Shown here: positions 11,001 through 22,195 of the stretch, one piece after another
How positions within the stretch are numbered: position 1 is the stretch's first letter
Layout: each line of letters begins with the position of its first letter
NCBI GenBank assembly: GCA_006503475.1
Contig: RSEH01000078.1
Coordinates: forward strand, 1-64,000
From: Stentor roeselii
Lineage: Eukaryota; Ciliophora; Heterotrichea; Heterotrichida; Stentoridae
DNA: 64,000 nucleotides
Direction: 5' to 3'
Notes under the pieces: model-generated
The model's database searches: none
What the model saw: the letters and a program-made list of their open reading frames with translations, nothing else
Told to the model about the DNA's origin: nothing
Translations under genes and position numbers: made by a program

Positions 11001-14000
11001 GTCGTTCATGAATGACTTTTTTATGCATTTGCAAGTTCTCTCTTCGAGAATAGCTCCTTCTCGACATTGAGTGCAATCATACATTGACCCAGAGAAACAG
11101 TTTAAACAGTTTTTATGGCATTTTTGACAGTAATCTGATTCCAAATATTGTCCAGTATTGCAGGCACAAGTATTATCTTTTATAATTATTAAGTTATTTT
11201 TGCAGGTAATGCAACCTTTAGAATCACAATATGCACAAAGTGAGTCACAACTTTGGCAAAACGAACCATCCCAAAAATATCCATCATAACAAAAACAAGA
11301 GTTATTTTTCAAGTACATATCAGAAATACAAGAAACACATTGAAAGTTTTTTGGACCAAAACAATTTAAACACATAACATCGCATTGGCTACAAATTCCT
11401 GATACACTTAGATAGAAGTAACTTTGAATACATTTGCAAATATTGTTGATGATCACTGAATTTTCATGGCAAGCTGTGCAATTAAGGTCACCTTGGCAGG
11501 TTTTACAGAGAGGATGGCATGGCTTGCATATGGATAAAGATTTATTCCAGTAGAAACCTTCGCTACAACCACAGAGGCCAGATTGCAGTGAAGAATTACT
11601 AAAGCATTTTGAACAAACTGAGGTAAAGTTTTGGCAAGACACACACAAAACATCTTTACATAAATTGCAATCTGAATCTCGAACACATCCTATCGAACAA
11701 TTTGAGCAATTTTTACATGAACTTCCGTCAAAATATTTATCATGAGTGCAGTTCCAAATACAGTTTTCAGTGATTGAACTAGAACATAATTTCAAAGAAT
11801 TTGGATCATCTGTGATATTTTGATAATAAAGTCTGCTTTTCCAAACAAATCCTTGAAAAGAAGAACTATCATTACCTATATTCAGAGTTTGCTTACCATC
11901 AAAAAAATACGTTTCTACTAAAGATATACATTTTACAGAATAAGAAGTTTCAATAACTGACAAGCAGATAAGGTGATCTCCATTAAATTTAGTATTTGCA
12001 CTTACAGAAAGAATCTTCCAGTTGGGAGTTATTGTCAGTTTAATGTCATATTTTATTCCTAGGTAAATCATGGAAAGGTTTGAATTAACTTGGAGGTTAT
12101 TTCTCAGAAACAAAATTCCATCTTTATAGGTCTTGATCCAAAAGGACATAGTAAAGTTGTAAGGTATTTCAAATAAGCTACTCTGCATATATGAGAATGT
12201 TGAAAAGTAGTACCCACGATTTTTGGCTGGTACAGGATTAAACGGATCAGAGCCCTGCAAAAATAGAGAAGGGTTAGGCACAACAAAGCTAACAAGGTTG
12301 TTTGTACTAAAAGCTATTCCATCAAGTGATTCAAATAAAACCTCATAAAGAAGATTCGTGTTGGCAAGACTGCAGAAAGAGTTCACACTATTGAAACCTA
12401 TTGGACAATCTGAGTAGCATGCTGTTCCTAATAAATAATATCCATTTATGCACTTAAAGCACTTTAAAACTGTAAGTCCATAACATTCTGCACATCCATA
12501 AGTACAGCAGCTTGCTTGGTTTATGTAATCTAGCCCTGGTAAACAAGGGTTACTGCTTACCGCAGTACAAGTCGAGCCTTTCATATATGAGCTACAACTT
12601 AAACAATTAATATCATGACATTTGTTACAACTTCCAAATGATCCACAACCATTGATACAAATTTTATCACAATTCCAATACTTCTTATCAAATTCATTAT
12701 AATATTCAAGAATCGAGCAATTCCATAAGCAGCCTGCATAAAGTTGACCTCCACATATATCTTTAAAATCTGAATAATCAGAAATTGCCTGTTGCCAGAT
12801 TGTTATCGAATAAATAAAACCGTTGTAGTACTTTTGAATAAAGTTTCCTATGTAGAGAGCGCTGGGATTATCGAAAAAGAAAAATCCTTCTTGTGTTAAA
12901 GTTTCTCTTGTTGATTCACCCCAAGCTGACTTAATAGTTGTTGAATAAGAATAAAAGAAAACATCTAATTTGTATAAGCTCCAAACATAAAAATTACTTG
13001 AAAAAGCAAAGTTTTGAAAATAAGAAAATTCATTTGTATTCCTAAGTTTAATTTTAACTCTTACATTTTTATAGAACTCAAAAGTTTCTTTATATACGAA
13101 TCGCCCATCATCATTTTGATAAATCCACATCAAAATTGTAAAGTTATAATTGAGGCTAATATTAACTTTTGTTTTCATATAATTTTCTTTATCACTCTTT
13201 ATATATATTCCTCTACTTGTATAATAAACCGGGTCATCATCATCTGGATTATTGCTGTACCAAGTACCTGGGTTACTTCCACTCTGAAAAATATCATAAA
13301 ACTGCTCAAAACTGTTAAACCTCGCATTAACAACAGGACCTGACAAAGTAAAATCGAATCCTACCGGGTAATAAGGACTATGAATACAAATTCCTTCATT
13401 ATTATAAAACCCTTTTTCACATTCCAGGCAATTAAATAATGAGCCTATCATACAATGGAACCCAAATGAACAGTCAGGTAAACTTCCAGAAGAACAAGCT
13501 TTGCAGTCAGACATCAAATACCCATCACAATCAGAACAATTTTGCGAGTAGCAAAGATTACAAGAGTCTCTTGCACAGATTTTCAGAGATGGGCAATTAG
13601 TTCCACATTCAAAGCACTGCTGATCGAATAAATATTGAGTATGTGAGCAAATATTTGAACTATCTTGATAGTGATTTAAGTCATTTAATCTGTTAGTTGC
13701 TATAAACTTTTTCATGAACCCTACAAAACTTTCATTCATTGATCCGATAGTAAAAACTGAATTATTAAACTGCCTTCTGAATTCGAAGTTTGGATAAGAT
13801 GCTAGTTGAACTCCGTAATATGAAAAAGTCACTCCTAATTTATCAGTAGCGACTGTGACGTATAAATAACACCATACTTTAAAGATGAAGCAATTCGAAT
13901 TCATACTTATTGTAAAAGTTTTATTTCCTTGGGTTGAGGACGATAGAATGTAATGAAAGTTGATAGAAGTTGTATCCACATCAACTGAACATATCTTTTC

Positions 14001-14435
14001 TTGTCCAGAGTCAATATCAAGAACTTTCCCAGGACTTAAAACACGAAGAAAATAACTCACTCTATGATTTGGAGACAAATTCCAGTTTCCTCTGGCAACA
14101 AGAAAGCTCTGAGTATTGAAAAACAAGCCTCTGTCCTTCGTAATAAAAGGTGAGTTAGGAGAGTTTCCCACCAAAGACACATTACCTGGAGTAGAAAAAC
14201 CTCCGAAGTAAGAGGTATTAAAAAGATGAATATCATCAAATGTGAGATTAAAAAAGCAAAAATCTGAACCTGAGACACATTTATTGTTTTAATTTATGTA
14301 TCCTGTTGGACAACTAGCAAGGCACATCCTAGATTCAAAAAGGACTCCATGTGTGCAGGAGGAGCATGGATCAGTCGCACACCAGATTCCTGAGAAGATA
14401 AGCCGAGGCAGGATTAGCAAAAGGTGAAGATACAT
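8037..14435 (-). CDS. Giant cysteine-repeat / LamG-like multipass membrane protein with an in-frame TAA
   Basis: About 2,120 codons. The start at 14435 gives a signal peptide (M-Y-L-H-L-L-L-I-L). Up to four LamG/ConA-like modules (near residues 60-250, 375-565, 695-875 and 1335-1515) alternate with furin/TNFR-like cysteine repeats (C-x2-C, C-x-C, C-x2-C-x3-C). The longest cysteine array spans about 875-1325. After a spacer of about 100 residues come roughly seven membrane helices and a short cytosolic tail. Introns of 15 nt lie at 8640-8654 and 8379-8393. Codon 49 (14289-14291) is TAA in the otherwise open frame, and no GT...AG 15-mer covers it. The gene may be freshly broken, misread in assembly, or read through. 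The architecture recalls ciliate and apicomplexan cysteine-repeat modular proteins. A paralogue lies at the window's left edge. Confidence 0.8.
8379..8393 (-). other. 15-nt intron (second of the giant gene)
   Basis: On the minus strand it reads GTGAGGTTTATTTAG, phase 0. It sits just before M-I-F-Y-L-G, the position used in the paralogue at 1194-1208. Confidence 0.93.
8640..8654 (-). other. 15-nt intron (first of the giant gene)
   Basis: On the minus strand it reads GTTAGCATTATTTAG, phase 0. It joins V-F-I-L to V-V-Q-F-S-A within a membrane helix. The paralogue at the left edge has no intron at the matching place. Confidence 0.9.
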
Positions 14436-15286
14436 TTTTATTAGAGAATTTTTAATAGAGTTTTTTAGATCGATTAGAAGATAGTTGTGGTTATTTATAA
14501 GGATTTTATTCAAGAAGTTCTAGGATTGTGAAAAGAATGAGTGTATTAAGCCTTGGGTTAAAGATTATAATTATTTCGCCAGACAACAAATATGGAAAAC
14601 TTTAAGAAAAATATTTGAAGCTCTTTTAAATTTACCTGAATTAAGTAAAAGTAATCAGAGGTTTATATTAGGACTTGATTTGATGAAATAGTTAAAAGTT
14701 TATGTATAATGATGAGGATTACTCTGAATAATAATTTTAATCTTTGAATATTTTTTAGATTCATTAGTATTTCCAGTGAGTCTTGGAAAGTCAGAGGTAA
14801 TGATAGTTTATAAAAGAAACTCAACTGAATATATTTAGTTTAAAATAATTGTTTTAGTATGAAAAGAAGTTAACTGCAGATTAAAGATATATTTGTGATT
14901 TTAAGTATCGCTAAGCGATAAAAGTTCAAAGATTTAATTATTTAAATATCGAAAACTATTGAATTATTCATTTTCAAAGTTATTCAATTCACTAAAGTCA
15001 TTTGAGTCAATAAACTAACTTCTCAAATCTTTATCATTGTAAGAAGCTATGAAAAATCTCAATTCTCTGCATTCTTATGATAACATAACTTTGATATATA
15101 ATAATTCAGTTGAAATAAATGACGATTACCAAAGGTATTATTTTTAACAACCATGATTAATCACTATGAAACAATCAAAACTCAGAATGAAATAGAATTA
15201 AACCACTTTATAAAAATATTCGAATATTTACTCTAATATAAAAAACTTCAAATAATTTTATTTAACTAACCTTATTATCCCCTTCC
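14436..15286. other. Spacer upstream of the giant gene
   Basis: AT-rich and without a credible gene on either strand. The part next to the giant gene is G/T-rich on plus (A/C-rich on the coding strand). Nothing else was recognised. Confidence 0.55.
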
Positions 15287-17092
15287 TTAATCCCGTAAAA
15301 ACCTTTTCTCAAGACTAATAGCCGGGAACTCAACAGTAGCAGCCAAAACAAAAGCAGCAACTTGTGCAACTACCAAAAGACTACAAAACGTTTCAAAAAT
15401 CCTAAAATCATCAACAACCTGACTCTGCGACATAGAAAAGTAGAAAAACATGATGACAATACAATGAACCATATACAAGCTATAAGAAATCTTGGCAAAG
15501 ACCTGAAAAACCTGAGCAGCTAGAAATTTCCAGACTTCTCTTCCAAACCCAAACAACATCGGAAAAAACAGAAAACAAAATCCAAGACTAAACAAAAATC
15601 GATGAAAAACCAGAAACCAAGTCTTCTGCTGTTGACTCCAATTGTCACGCTTGTCCCCATCAATGCGATCTACAATGAAATTCACCCAAACAACAACTAA
15701 AAATCCTGCAAAATACAAACTTTTCCGAATACTGTTGTTTTTAATGCAATCGATACAAAAAGCTTCAAATTTCGATCCCCAAGAGTCTTCATCTTCTTCT
15801 CCTGATAGTGAGTCGATATAATTGCGGTAAATGAAACCGATAGTCAACCCTATTAAAAAAGGAGAAACTCTTGAAAAAGGCTTCACGTAGAGAAGTCCGT
15901 TTTGCTTGGATTTCGAGAAACCTTCTAAAAAAGTTGGAGTAAATTCATTTGCTGAGGAGATGATGAAAATGTAGATGAAACTACCTGTCAAAAAGAAGAG
16001 ACATGATAAGTATCCAAAAGTTTTTCTTTTGAGGTAAGGAATTATTATCAGTGGGGAAAGAAGGTAGAACTGAAAGTCTATTGTCACGTACCAGGTCCAC
16101 CCGATGCAAGGGGATTTGTTGAAAGGGATTAAATTTTGAATGTAAAGAAAATTCGTCCACCAGTAGTCCTCACATACAGGAAAGACTTTCTCTATCATCG
16201 GCCACTGAGGCCCACTTCCACAGTAGTTCAAAAGATACAAAACAAAAAAACACACCACATAATTAACAGGAGCACATCTGATAAACCTTCTTAAAAAAAG
16301 CGACTTCCAACTAAACAAGTCCTTTTTTCTTCTAATTTCAGGAATAACTAAAAAACTTAGTAAAAGTCCAGAAACTACAAAGAAAATATCGACATTGTAC
16401 AAAAACATGTAAATGAACTTGTGATTGAAATCTGTGGAATAATCAACAGCTGACTCGATGTTGCTAAAAGAAACTCTGTAAAAGTAAACTAAAATGTGAA
16501 CAAGCATCAAAGAAACAGAGGCTAACACCCTGATTCCGTTTAAACATTGAAGTGCGTCGTTACTTTTCGTTGTTTGAATCATTGATTTTATGTTCTTTTG
16601 CAATGCGAACTGAATCAAGACTTGCTTTAAGAAAGAGTCGTTAAATCCTTGTCCTTGAAAGTAAAGGAATGAAGAGTAACTGATTAATAGGGAGTAAATT
16701 AGGAAGGCTATGAGAGTTATCAGGGTTGGTGTTGAGAAACTTCTAGATTCGAAGGACTTTGGACTTAAGAGTTCTAAGGATAGGTCTGACTTGTCGAGAT
16801 TAGGAGCTGCGAGAGATAGGAAGGTGTGAAATGCTGTTTTGATGTCTGACTTTGTGCATGTTTTTGAGTGGCAGAGACCTAGAGTCACATGGATTTCTAG
16901 AAAATTAGCAATTAGTAGCGTGTAGTCGCTTGATTTGTCCTCGAGGCATTCATTGTAGTGGCCTAAGTCGTTTACCCCTTTCCCGGAGAGAAAAACGTAT
17001 GAAGATATCGAAGTCTTTAGTTTCGAATGAATGGAATCAATGCAAGTGCTGAAGGCTGTCAGAGCTGAGAGAATAAGAATAAAATGTTTCAT
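15287..17092 (-). CDS. NRF-6-like membrane acyltransferase (acyltransferase 3 family), copy 1
   Basis: The 601-residue protein starts at 17092, where M-K-H-F-I-L-I-L-S-A gives a signal peptide. The frame stays open for 33 more codons upstream, but that segment is not signal-like. A lumenal NRF-type domain (about 20-130) has cysteine pairs C-L-E and C-H-S-K-T-C, and G-K-G-V-N-D-L-G-H-Y. One membrane helix then leads to the multi-helix acyltransferase domain, starting near L-N-G-I-R-V-L-A-S and H-I-L-V-Y-F, with about ten helices. Family members transfer acyl groups to lipids or glycans at membranes. NRF-6 of C. elegans is the best-known relative. The substrate here is unknown. The second copy at 26085-27911 shares the whole layout. 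Confidence 0.85.
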   Translation of the reverse strand: MKHFILILSALTAFSTCIDSIHSKLKTSISSYVFLSGKGVNDLGHYNECLEDKSSDYTLLIANFLEIHVTLGLCHSKTCTKSDIKTAFHTFLSLAAPNLDKSDLSLELLSPKSFESRSFSTPTLITLIAFLIYSLLISYSSFLYFQGQGFNDSFLKQVLIQFALQKNIKSMIQTTKSNDALQCLNGIRVLASVSLMLVHILVYFYRVSFSNIESAVDYSTDFNHKFIYMFLYNVDIFFVVSGLLLSFLVIPEIRRKKDLFSWKSLFLRRFIRCAPVNYVVCFFVLYLLNYCGSGPQWPMIEKVFPVCEDYWWTNFLYIQNLIPFNKSPCIGWTWYVTIDFQFYLLSPLIIIPYLKRKTFGYLSCLFFLTGSFIYIFIISSANEFTPTFLEGFSKSKQNGLLYVKPFSRVSPFLIGLTIGFIYRNYIDSLSGEEDEDSWGSKFEAFCIDCIKNNSIRKSLYFAGFLVVVWVNFIVDRIDGDKRDNWSQQQKTWFLVFHRFLFSLGFCFLFFPMLFGFGREVWKFLAAQVFQVFAKISYSLYMVHCIVIMFFYFSMSQSQVVDDFRIFETFCSLLVVAQVAAFVLAATVEFPAISLEKRFLRD

Positions 17093-17639
17093 TATAATCA
17101 GATGGTGGGCTATAAGATTTATTTGAGGATCTTCACTTTCCAAGTTTCTTGCAGAAGTTAAGTTAACAGGGGTATTCAATGATTTACTCAAGAAATAACT
17201 GTTTAAGTTTTATATTCAATGATGGGATTATTTCACAATGGACTGAAAAATCGTAGAGAGATTATAAATATCTTAATGTTAATATTTCTATCTGAAGAGG
17301 ATAGATTTTATACTATCAAGAATAGTTCATTTGTGAATTTAATTGTCAATATTTAATCAAAGATTCTTTTTCAACAGAAATAATATAATATCATATTGTA
17401 AGAGACTTAAGGTTATTTTACATAACTATAATTTATTCTATATGCTTTTTACTTAAAATTAGATGGCTCTTTTAAGACTAGTTGATAAAAATCATGAAGG
17501 ATTTCTAGTTGAAGACTAGTTGATAAGCTTCATAAAAAATTTATAGTTAAGAGAGAGTAACCCAATAAACTAATTAAAATATTCATAATTTAAAAAAAGC
17601 CCTCGCTTTTCCTCCTCAACATTCACGTCCTTAATTATT
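17093..17639. other. Spacer upstream of acyltransferase copy 1
   Basis: AT-rich, with the degenerate 38-nt tandem repeat at 17474-17549. The start codon of the acyltransferase lies in TTATAATG. No gene was seen. Confidence 0.5.
17474..17549. repeat. Degenerate two-copy 38-nt tandem repeat
   Basis: The units 17474-17511 and 17512-17549 begin with the same 15 bases (aagactagttgataa) and keep similar spacing after that (tctagtt / tatagtt near the end). It is an old local duplication in the spacer. Confidence 0.5.
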
Positions 17640-18300
17640 TCCATTAAATTTTCAAAAACAATTCAATGCAGAGTCTTCAGATATCGATTAGCGTAAATTA
17701 TTCCAACCGGTTCATAATTAGAAAATTCCTTCGAGTTGTATTTAAAATTAAACAATAACATAGATGTAATTAATGACTGAAAACCATAGAACTTATCTCA
17801 TCATCTGTACATGATGATCCTCGACTTTTCCACGAACTAGTACTTGTGCAGGCATTAGTCAACTTTCGCATTTCAAGAAGTTTTTCGAAGGGATTCTTCG
17901 AAATACTTGATCATATCTCGAAGTATCAGCAACTTGAACTCTACGTGTGTAGATGTGTTTATTTTACCACTGGCATTTGTAGTCCTCACTAAAGAGCAGA
18001 CTTTATAGGCTGCCGTTCAGGTTTTCCTTGAGCAGTTGATCACGAATTTGTAGAGGCTGATAATAGTAGTAAAGCACAGTATTTTAAAACTAGTAAGTTA
18101 TCTGGAGTGTATCGCTTCCCAGCATGAAGTAGTTATAGTTAAACAGAAGTTCATGATTGACTGTCTTCTGAATTTCATAGATGTGAAGATCATGTATTTT
18201 GATTGATTATTTTTGAGATTTTCTCAGATTCATGTACCAATTAGTTGATAGTAGTTCTTTTTCATATAAGACTGTTGAGCAGGTATTTCAAATGAATTAA
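17640..18300 (-). pseudogene. Decayed fragment of an RBR-family gene (third local copy)
   Basis: The nucleotide sequence follows the intact gene at 20582-22195 over its middle and N-terminal half but has no open frame. Examples: 'attattccaaccggttcataatt' here against 'ataattccaacaggttcataatt' near 21371, and 'tttcgcatttcaagaagtttttcgaag' against 'tttcacatttcgttaaaaagtttcttcg' near 21560. The order of matching blocks is preserved through the RING1 region and into the N-terminal half. The part coding for RING2 and the C-terminal domain is missing. Substitutions and small indels are many, so this is clearly older than the frameshifted neighbour. Boundaries are approximate. Confidence 0.7.
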
Positions 18301-18487
18301 GTAATTGGCTGTGCTTGCTTTGTAGTAAATTTAGTTTAATTAAATTTTTTGGAGTGTTGTGAAAAGACTTCGAAGAACTATATCTAATTGGCTAATTTTT
18401 ATTAATAGGTAATGAATGGTTATCTACAAGTGTATTCAAGGCTGGTATTTTTAAAGAGTCTAATATTAAAGAAGGTATTGTAAATAA

Positions 18488-20112
18488 CTAATAATTACTA
18501 TCTAAACTTATTTTTCTGAATCTCACTAGAGCAAAAGGCAAAGCACTCTCCCTCGAACTTAAATATGCTTTATTTCCACTAGTATAAAGTAAATAGGGTG
18601 TTTTTGAATCACTTTCATTAGGTGTTCTATTAATAGCATTATTCAAAAACGTGATTCTATAAACAATTAATAATCCTCCTTCTCCAGAATCTCTACTAAA
18701 TTTTATATTAAAAGCATAAATTCCTTTAATATTTGATTCTTTAACATCTCGAAAAACATAATCTGTAGCTTCGCTTAAGGATTTAAAAATATCACTAAAA
18801 ACATAAGCACTTTTATTATTGTTCAGTCTTTTTATCTTATTATTGTAGTATAATATGAGTTGAGGAGGGTTTATCATTTTGAATGAAATAATTTTATAAT
18901 CATCAAGTCCACCATTGTTGAAAATTTCAGTAAGTTTAATTAATTCAGGATCATCTCTATAACCATCTCTCGATTTTCAGATCTAAAAGATAGATAATTG
19001 TTACTAATGTTTTGAAATTGATCACAAGTTAATTCAGGATGTTCATCTATCTCACACGAAAAGCACTTTTTACATTCTTTACAAGAAGTTTTATCAATAT
19101 TCTTAGGATAAAGTTTATTACAATTTGAGCAGTAAACAAAAGACTTTCCTGAAAAGTACTGAAAATATTTTTCATATAAAAAAAGAGTTTCATCAACACA
19201 TTCCTTTCGAATTTTCCTTCCATGAAAAATATTTTTTAGTGTTTCAATTTCCATTATTTTTAAAGTCTTTAAATGTCGATTTGGACACATTATCCCAATA
19301 GGTTCATATTTTGAGTAATTTTTAGGTGATTCTTTGATACAATTAACTATTTCCAATATATAATGAATAATTGATAATGCATCACAGTCTAAACATATCT
19401 GATCCCCACATTCATATAATAATATTTCAGACTTTTCAATGAACTCTTCCTTGTTAGGACAGTAGTGAAGTTTACTTTCGCATTTCACTAATTTTTTCCT
19501 TCTTTGATTTGATATCAGGTATTGGGCTTTCTCTTGATTGGATAAAAATAGATCAATTTCTGACTGAGTTATTGAATACACTGGATTTGAATTTATTTTT
19601 GGATCTCTTAAAGAACAGGCTTCGCATGGTATGTTTTCATTGGTTTTTTTTTCAAAGCAATTAATTATATATTTTCTGAGACAAGGCTTGCAATAGGTAT
19701 GGGTCTTACAGCAACTAATTCTAAATAAATCATCAGAAATGTATCTCAAACCTATACATAAGCAAGAATAGCCATAACAAAATAGAACTGTTGACTTCCT
19801 TCTAACTTTCACATTAATGTGAATTTTAAAGTTCCGATTCTGATGTTTTATTTCTTGATTCATTACCAGTTTCATTGATACTTCAAGTTGCTTGAAATTT
19901 TTCTGTAAAAGTAGCCTATTGAGATATGCCTCTAATGGAGCGAAATCTTTTGTGCTTGAAAGCTTTGGTAAAGCCATCACTTGAAAAATCATTTGATTCT
20001 GTTGATTATAATAGGAGAATACCTCAAGGTATTTTTCTAGCTTAGAGACCTTTATTTTATTGTTTAAGCTGCTGTTAACAAGTTCAAGAATATCGGCCAA
20101 TTCAAAATACAT
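18488..20112 (-). pseudogene. RBR-like gene, copy A, interrupted by a one-base frameshift
   Basis: Two abutting frames (18940-20112 and 18488-18877) together match the 537-residue protein of copy B from end to end. The break falls in a T run (A run on the coding strand) at 18974-18977. Copy A has cgattttcag where copy B has cgatttttcag, so one base is missing and the frame ends soon after. RING1 cysteines, IBR cysteines and the RING2 set (C-S-N-C ... T-S-C-K-E-C-K-K-C) are all present upstream. The downstream frame remains open with near-perfect identity to copy B, so the frameshift is recent, a sequencing error, or bypassed. The N-terminal half is far more diverged from copy B than the 3' third, which suggests gene conversion. 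Confidence 0.8.
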
Positions 20113-20581
20113 ATATAGACAGATGAAAAAAAATGTTGATATTGAAGTTTAAGCGAAAATTATTTATATATCTAATTGTTATGTTTAGGGAAAATTTGAA
20201 ATAGCTTGAAGATTAATGTGAATTATTTTCTTCAATTGCTTGTTGTAATTATAAGTTATTTTTAGAGAGATATCGAATATAAACCAAGAACATTTAAGCT
20301 CTCCGATGATTAAAAGCTGAAAAACTTATTTTTTTAATAGAACAGATGATTGTGGAAGATATAATTATTATATGTGATTTTCATCAAGGTAGATTAATTT
20401 TTTTGTTTATAATATAATAGTCAGAGCCTTTAAATAGTTGATTTCATATTTTGCTTCAATTTATAGTATCAATTAAAGAATATAATTCTAAGTTAATAGC
20501 TATGTTTGTAATAAGATCTCTAATTAGCCTAGCTTTTCAAGAGGATTTATTAAAATTTCTAAGTTCAATAACTAATTTTAT
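20113..20581. other. Spacer between RBR copies A and B
   Basis: AT-rich. It shows no obvious match to the region upstream of copy B, so the duplicated unit does not clearly include the promoter. Copy A's start codon lies in TATATATG. Confidence 0.5.
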
Positions 20582-22195
20582 CTAAACTAATCTGCTGAAT
20601 CTCACTAGAGCAAAAGGCAAAGCACTCTCTCTCGAACTTAAATATGCTTTATTTCCACTAGTATAAAGTAAATAGGGTGTTTTTGAATCACTTTCATTAG
20701 GTGTTCTATTAATAGCACTATTCAAAAACGTGATTCTATAAACAATTAATAATCCTCCTTCTCCAGAATCTCTACTAAATTTTACATTAAAAGCATAAAT
20801 TCCTTTAATATTTGATTCTTTAACTTCTTGATAAACATAATTATGAGCTTCTTTTGCGGATTGAAAAATATCACTAAAAACATAAGCACTTTTATTATTG
20901 TTCAGTTTTTTTATCTTATTATTGTAGTATAATATGAGTTGAGGAGGGTTTATCATTTTGAATGAAGTAATTTTATAATTATCAAGTCCACCATTGTTGA
21001 AAATTTCAGTAAGTTTAAGTAATTCAGGATCATCTCTATAACCATCTCTCGATTTTTCAGGCCCAAAAGATAGAAAATTGTTACTAATGTTTTGAAATTG
21101 ATCACAAGTTAATTCAGGATGTTCATTTAACCCACACAAAAAGCACTTTTTACATTCCTTACAAGAAGTTTTATCAATATTCTTAGCATAAAGTTTATTA
21201 CAACCTGAGCAGTAAATAAAAGACTTTCCAGTAAAGTACTGAAAATTTTGTTCATATAAAAAAAGTGCTTGATCAACCCATTCCTTTGGAATTTTTCTGC
21301 CATTAAACTTATCCTTAAGATCTTCAACAGTAACTTCTTTTTTTAATGTTTCAAGGTGCCTATTCGCGCACATAATTCCAACAGGTTCATAATTTGAGTA
21401 ATTCTGAGGAGCTTGTATAACACAATTGACAATTTCAAATATATAGTAAATCGTTGATAATGCATCACAGTCGATACAGACTTTATCTCCACATTGATAT
21501 GTAATTATTTTCGTTTTTTCAATGAACTCTTCCTTGTTTGGACAGTATGGAAGGCGGCTTTCACATTTCGTTAAAAAGTTTCTTCGATGGCTTTCTTCGA
21601 AGTACTTAATTCGCTCATCTCTGGGTATTAATGAGTCGATTTCGCTCTGAGTTATTGATTTTATTTGATTTGAACTGTTTATTGTTCCGACTAATGAGCA
21701 ACCTTCGCAAGGCATGTTACCATTTGGGTTTTTCCTTAAACAATTTATTACGTATTTGAATAAACAAGGACGGCAATAACTGTGAAAAGCGCAACATTTG
21801 ATTGCGAATAACTTGTCTGGAGCATATCTTATACCTTTAGTGAAGCATTCATTTCCATAGCAAAAGTTTATCATTGACTTCCTTTTTACTTTCACTTGAA
21901 TGTGAATAGCTGTATCTCTATTTTGATATTTTATCATTTGGGTACCTCCCAGTCTCATTGATATCTCTAGTTCCCTGTAATTTTTCATTGAAATTAACCT
22001 GTTTAAGTGCTCTTTGAAGGGAATAAGATCGTCCACAGTTTTAAGCTTTGGCATCACTTTTGCACAGAATATTATTTGGAGTTTTTGAGCTTCTCTATGA
22101 AAATAATCAAGCCATTCTGGAAATCGATCTATGTTTTTACCTTCCTTCAATTCTTTGTTTCTCTCTTGGAGGTATACGCCTAATTCGTAGGACAT
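20582..22195 (-). CDS. RING-IBR-RING (RBR)-like E3 ligase, copy B, with unusual C-terminal domain
   Basis: 537 residues. The N-terminal helical region (1-105) is followed by RING1-like cysteines (112-166: C-Y-G-N-E-C, C-C-A-F-H-S-Y-C-R-P-C, C-E-G-C). An IBR-like set follows (211-243: C-E-S, Y-C-P-N-K-E, C-G-D-K-V-C-I-D-C). The RING2-like set is at 329-364 (C-S-G-C-N-K, T-S-C-K-E-C-K-K-C-F-L-C-G, E-H-P-E-L-T-C). In RBR ligases the RING2 cysteine equivalent to C345 carries ubiquitin. That assignment is inference. The C-terminal 140 residues form a separate domain ending S-A-L-P-F-A-L-V-R-F, faintly like the end of ADP-ribosyltransferase domains. There are three relatives within 8 kb. Confidence 0.75.
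   Translation of the reverse strand: MSYELGVYLQERNKELKEGKNIDRFPEWLDYFHREAQKLQIIFCAKVMPKLKTVDDLIPFKEHLNRLISMKNYRELEISMRLGGTQMIKYQNRDTAIHIQVKVKRKSMINFCYGNECFTKGIRYAPDKLFAIKCCAFHSYCRPCLFKYVINCLRKNPNGNMPCEGCSLVGTINSSNQIKSITQSEIDSLIPRDERIKYFEESHRRNFLTKCESRLPYCPNKEEFIEKTKIITYQCGDKVCIDCDALSTIYYIFEIVNCVIQAPQNYSNYEPVGIMCANRHLETLKKEVTVEDLKDKFNGRKIPKEWVDQALFLYEQNFQYFTGKSFIYCSGCNKLYAKNIDKTSCKECKKCFLCGLNEHPELTCDQFQNISNNFLSFGPEKSRDGYRDDPELLKLTEIFNNGGLDNYKITSFKMINPPQLILYYNNKIKKLNNNKSAYVFSDIFQSAKEAHNYVYQEVKESNIKGIYAFNVKFSRDSGEGGLLIVYRITFLNSAINRTPNESDSKTPYLLYTSGNKAYLSSRESALPFALVRFSRLV

Noticed and set aside
13014-13343. 109-codon plus-strand frame inside the giant gene
   Set aside because: Antisense to well-conserved cysteine/LamG coding. 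Composition is that of a shadow frame with no domain.
14289-14291. Reassignment of TAA to glutamine as in some other ciliates
   Set aside because: TAA ends most intact genes here and several introns contain in-frame TAA. Only two isolated internal cases exist, and one of these genes also has a frameshift. Kept as an open question, not a claim.
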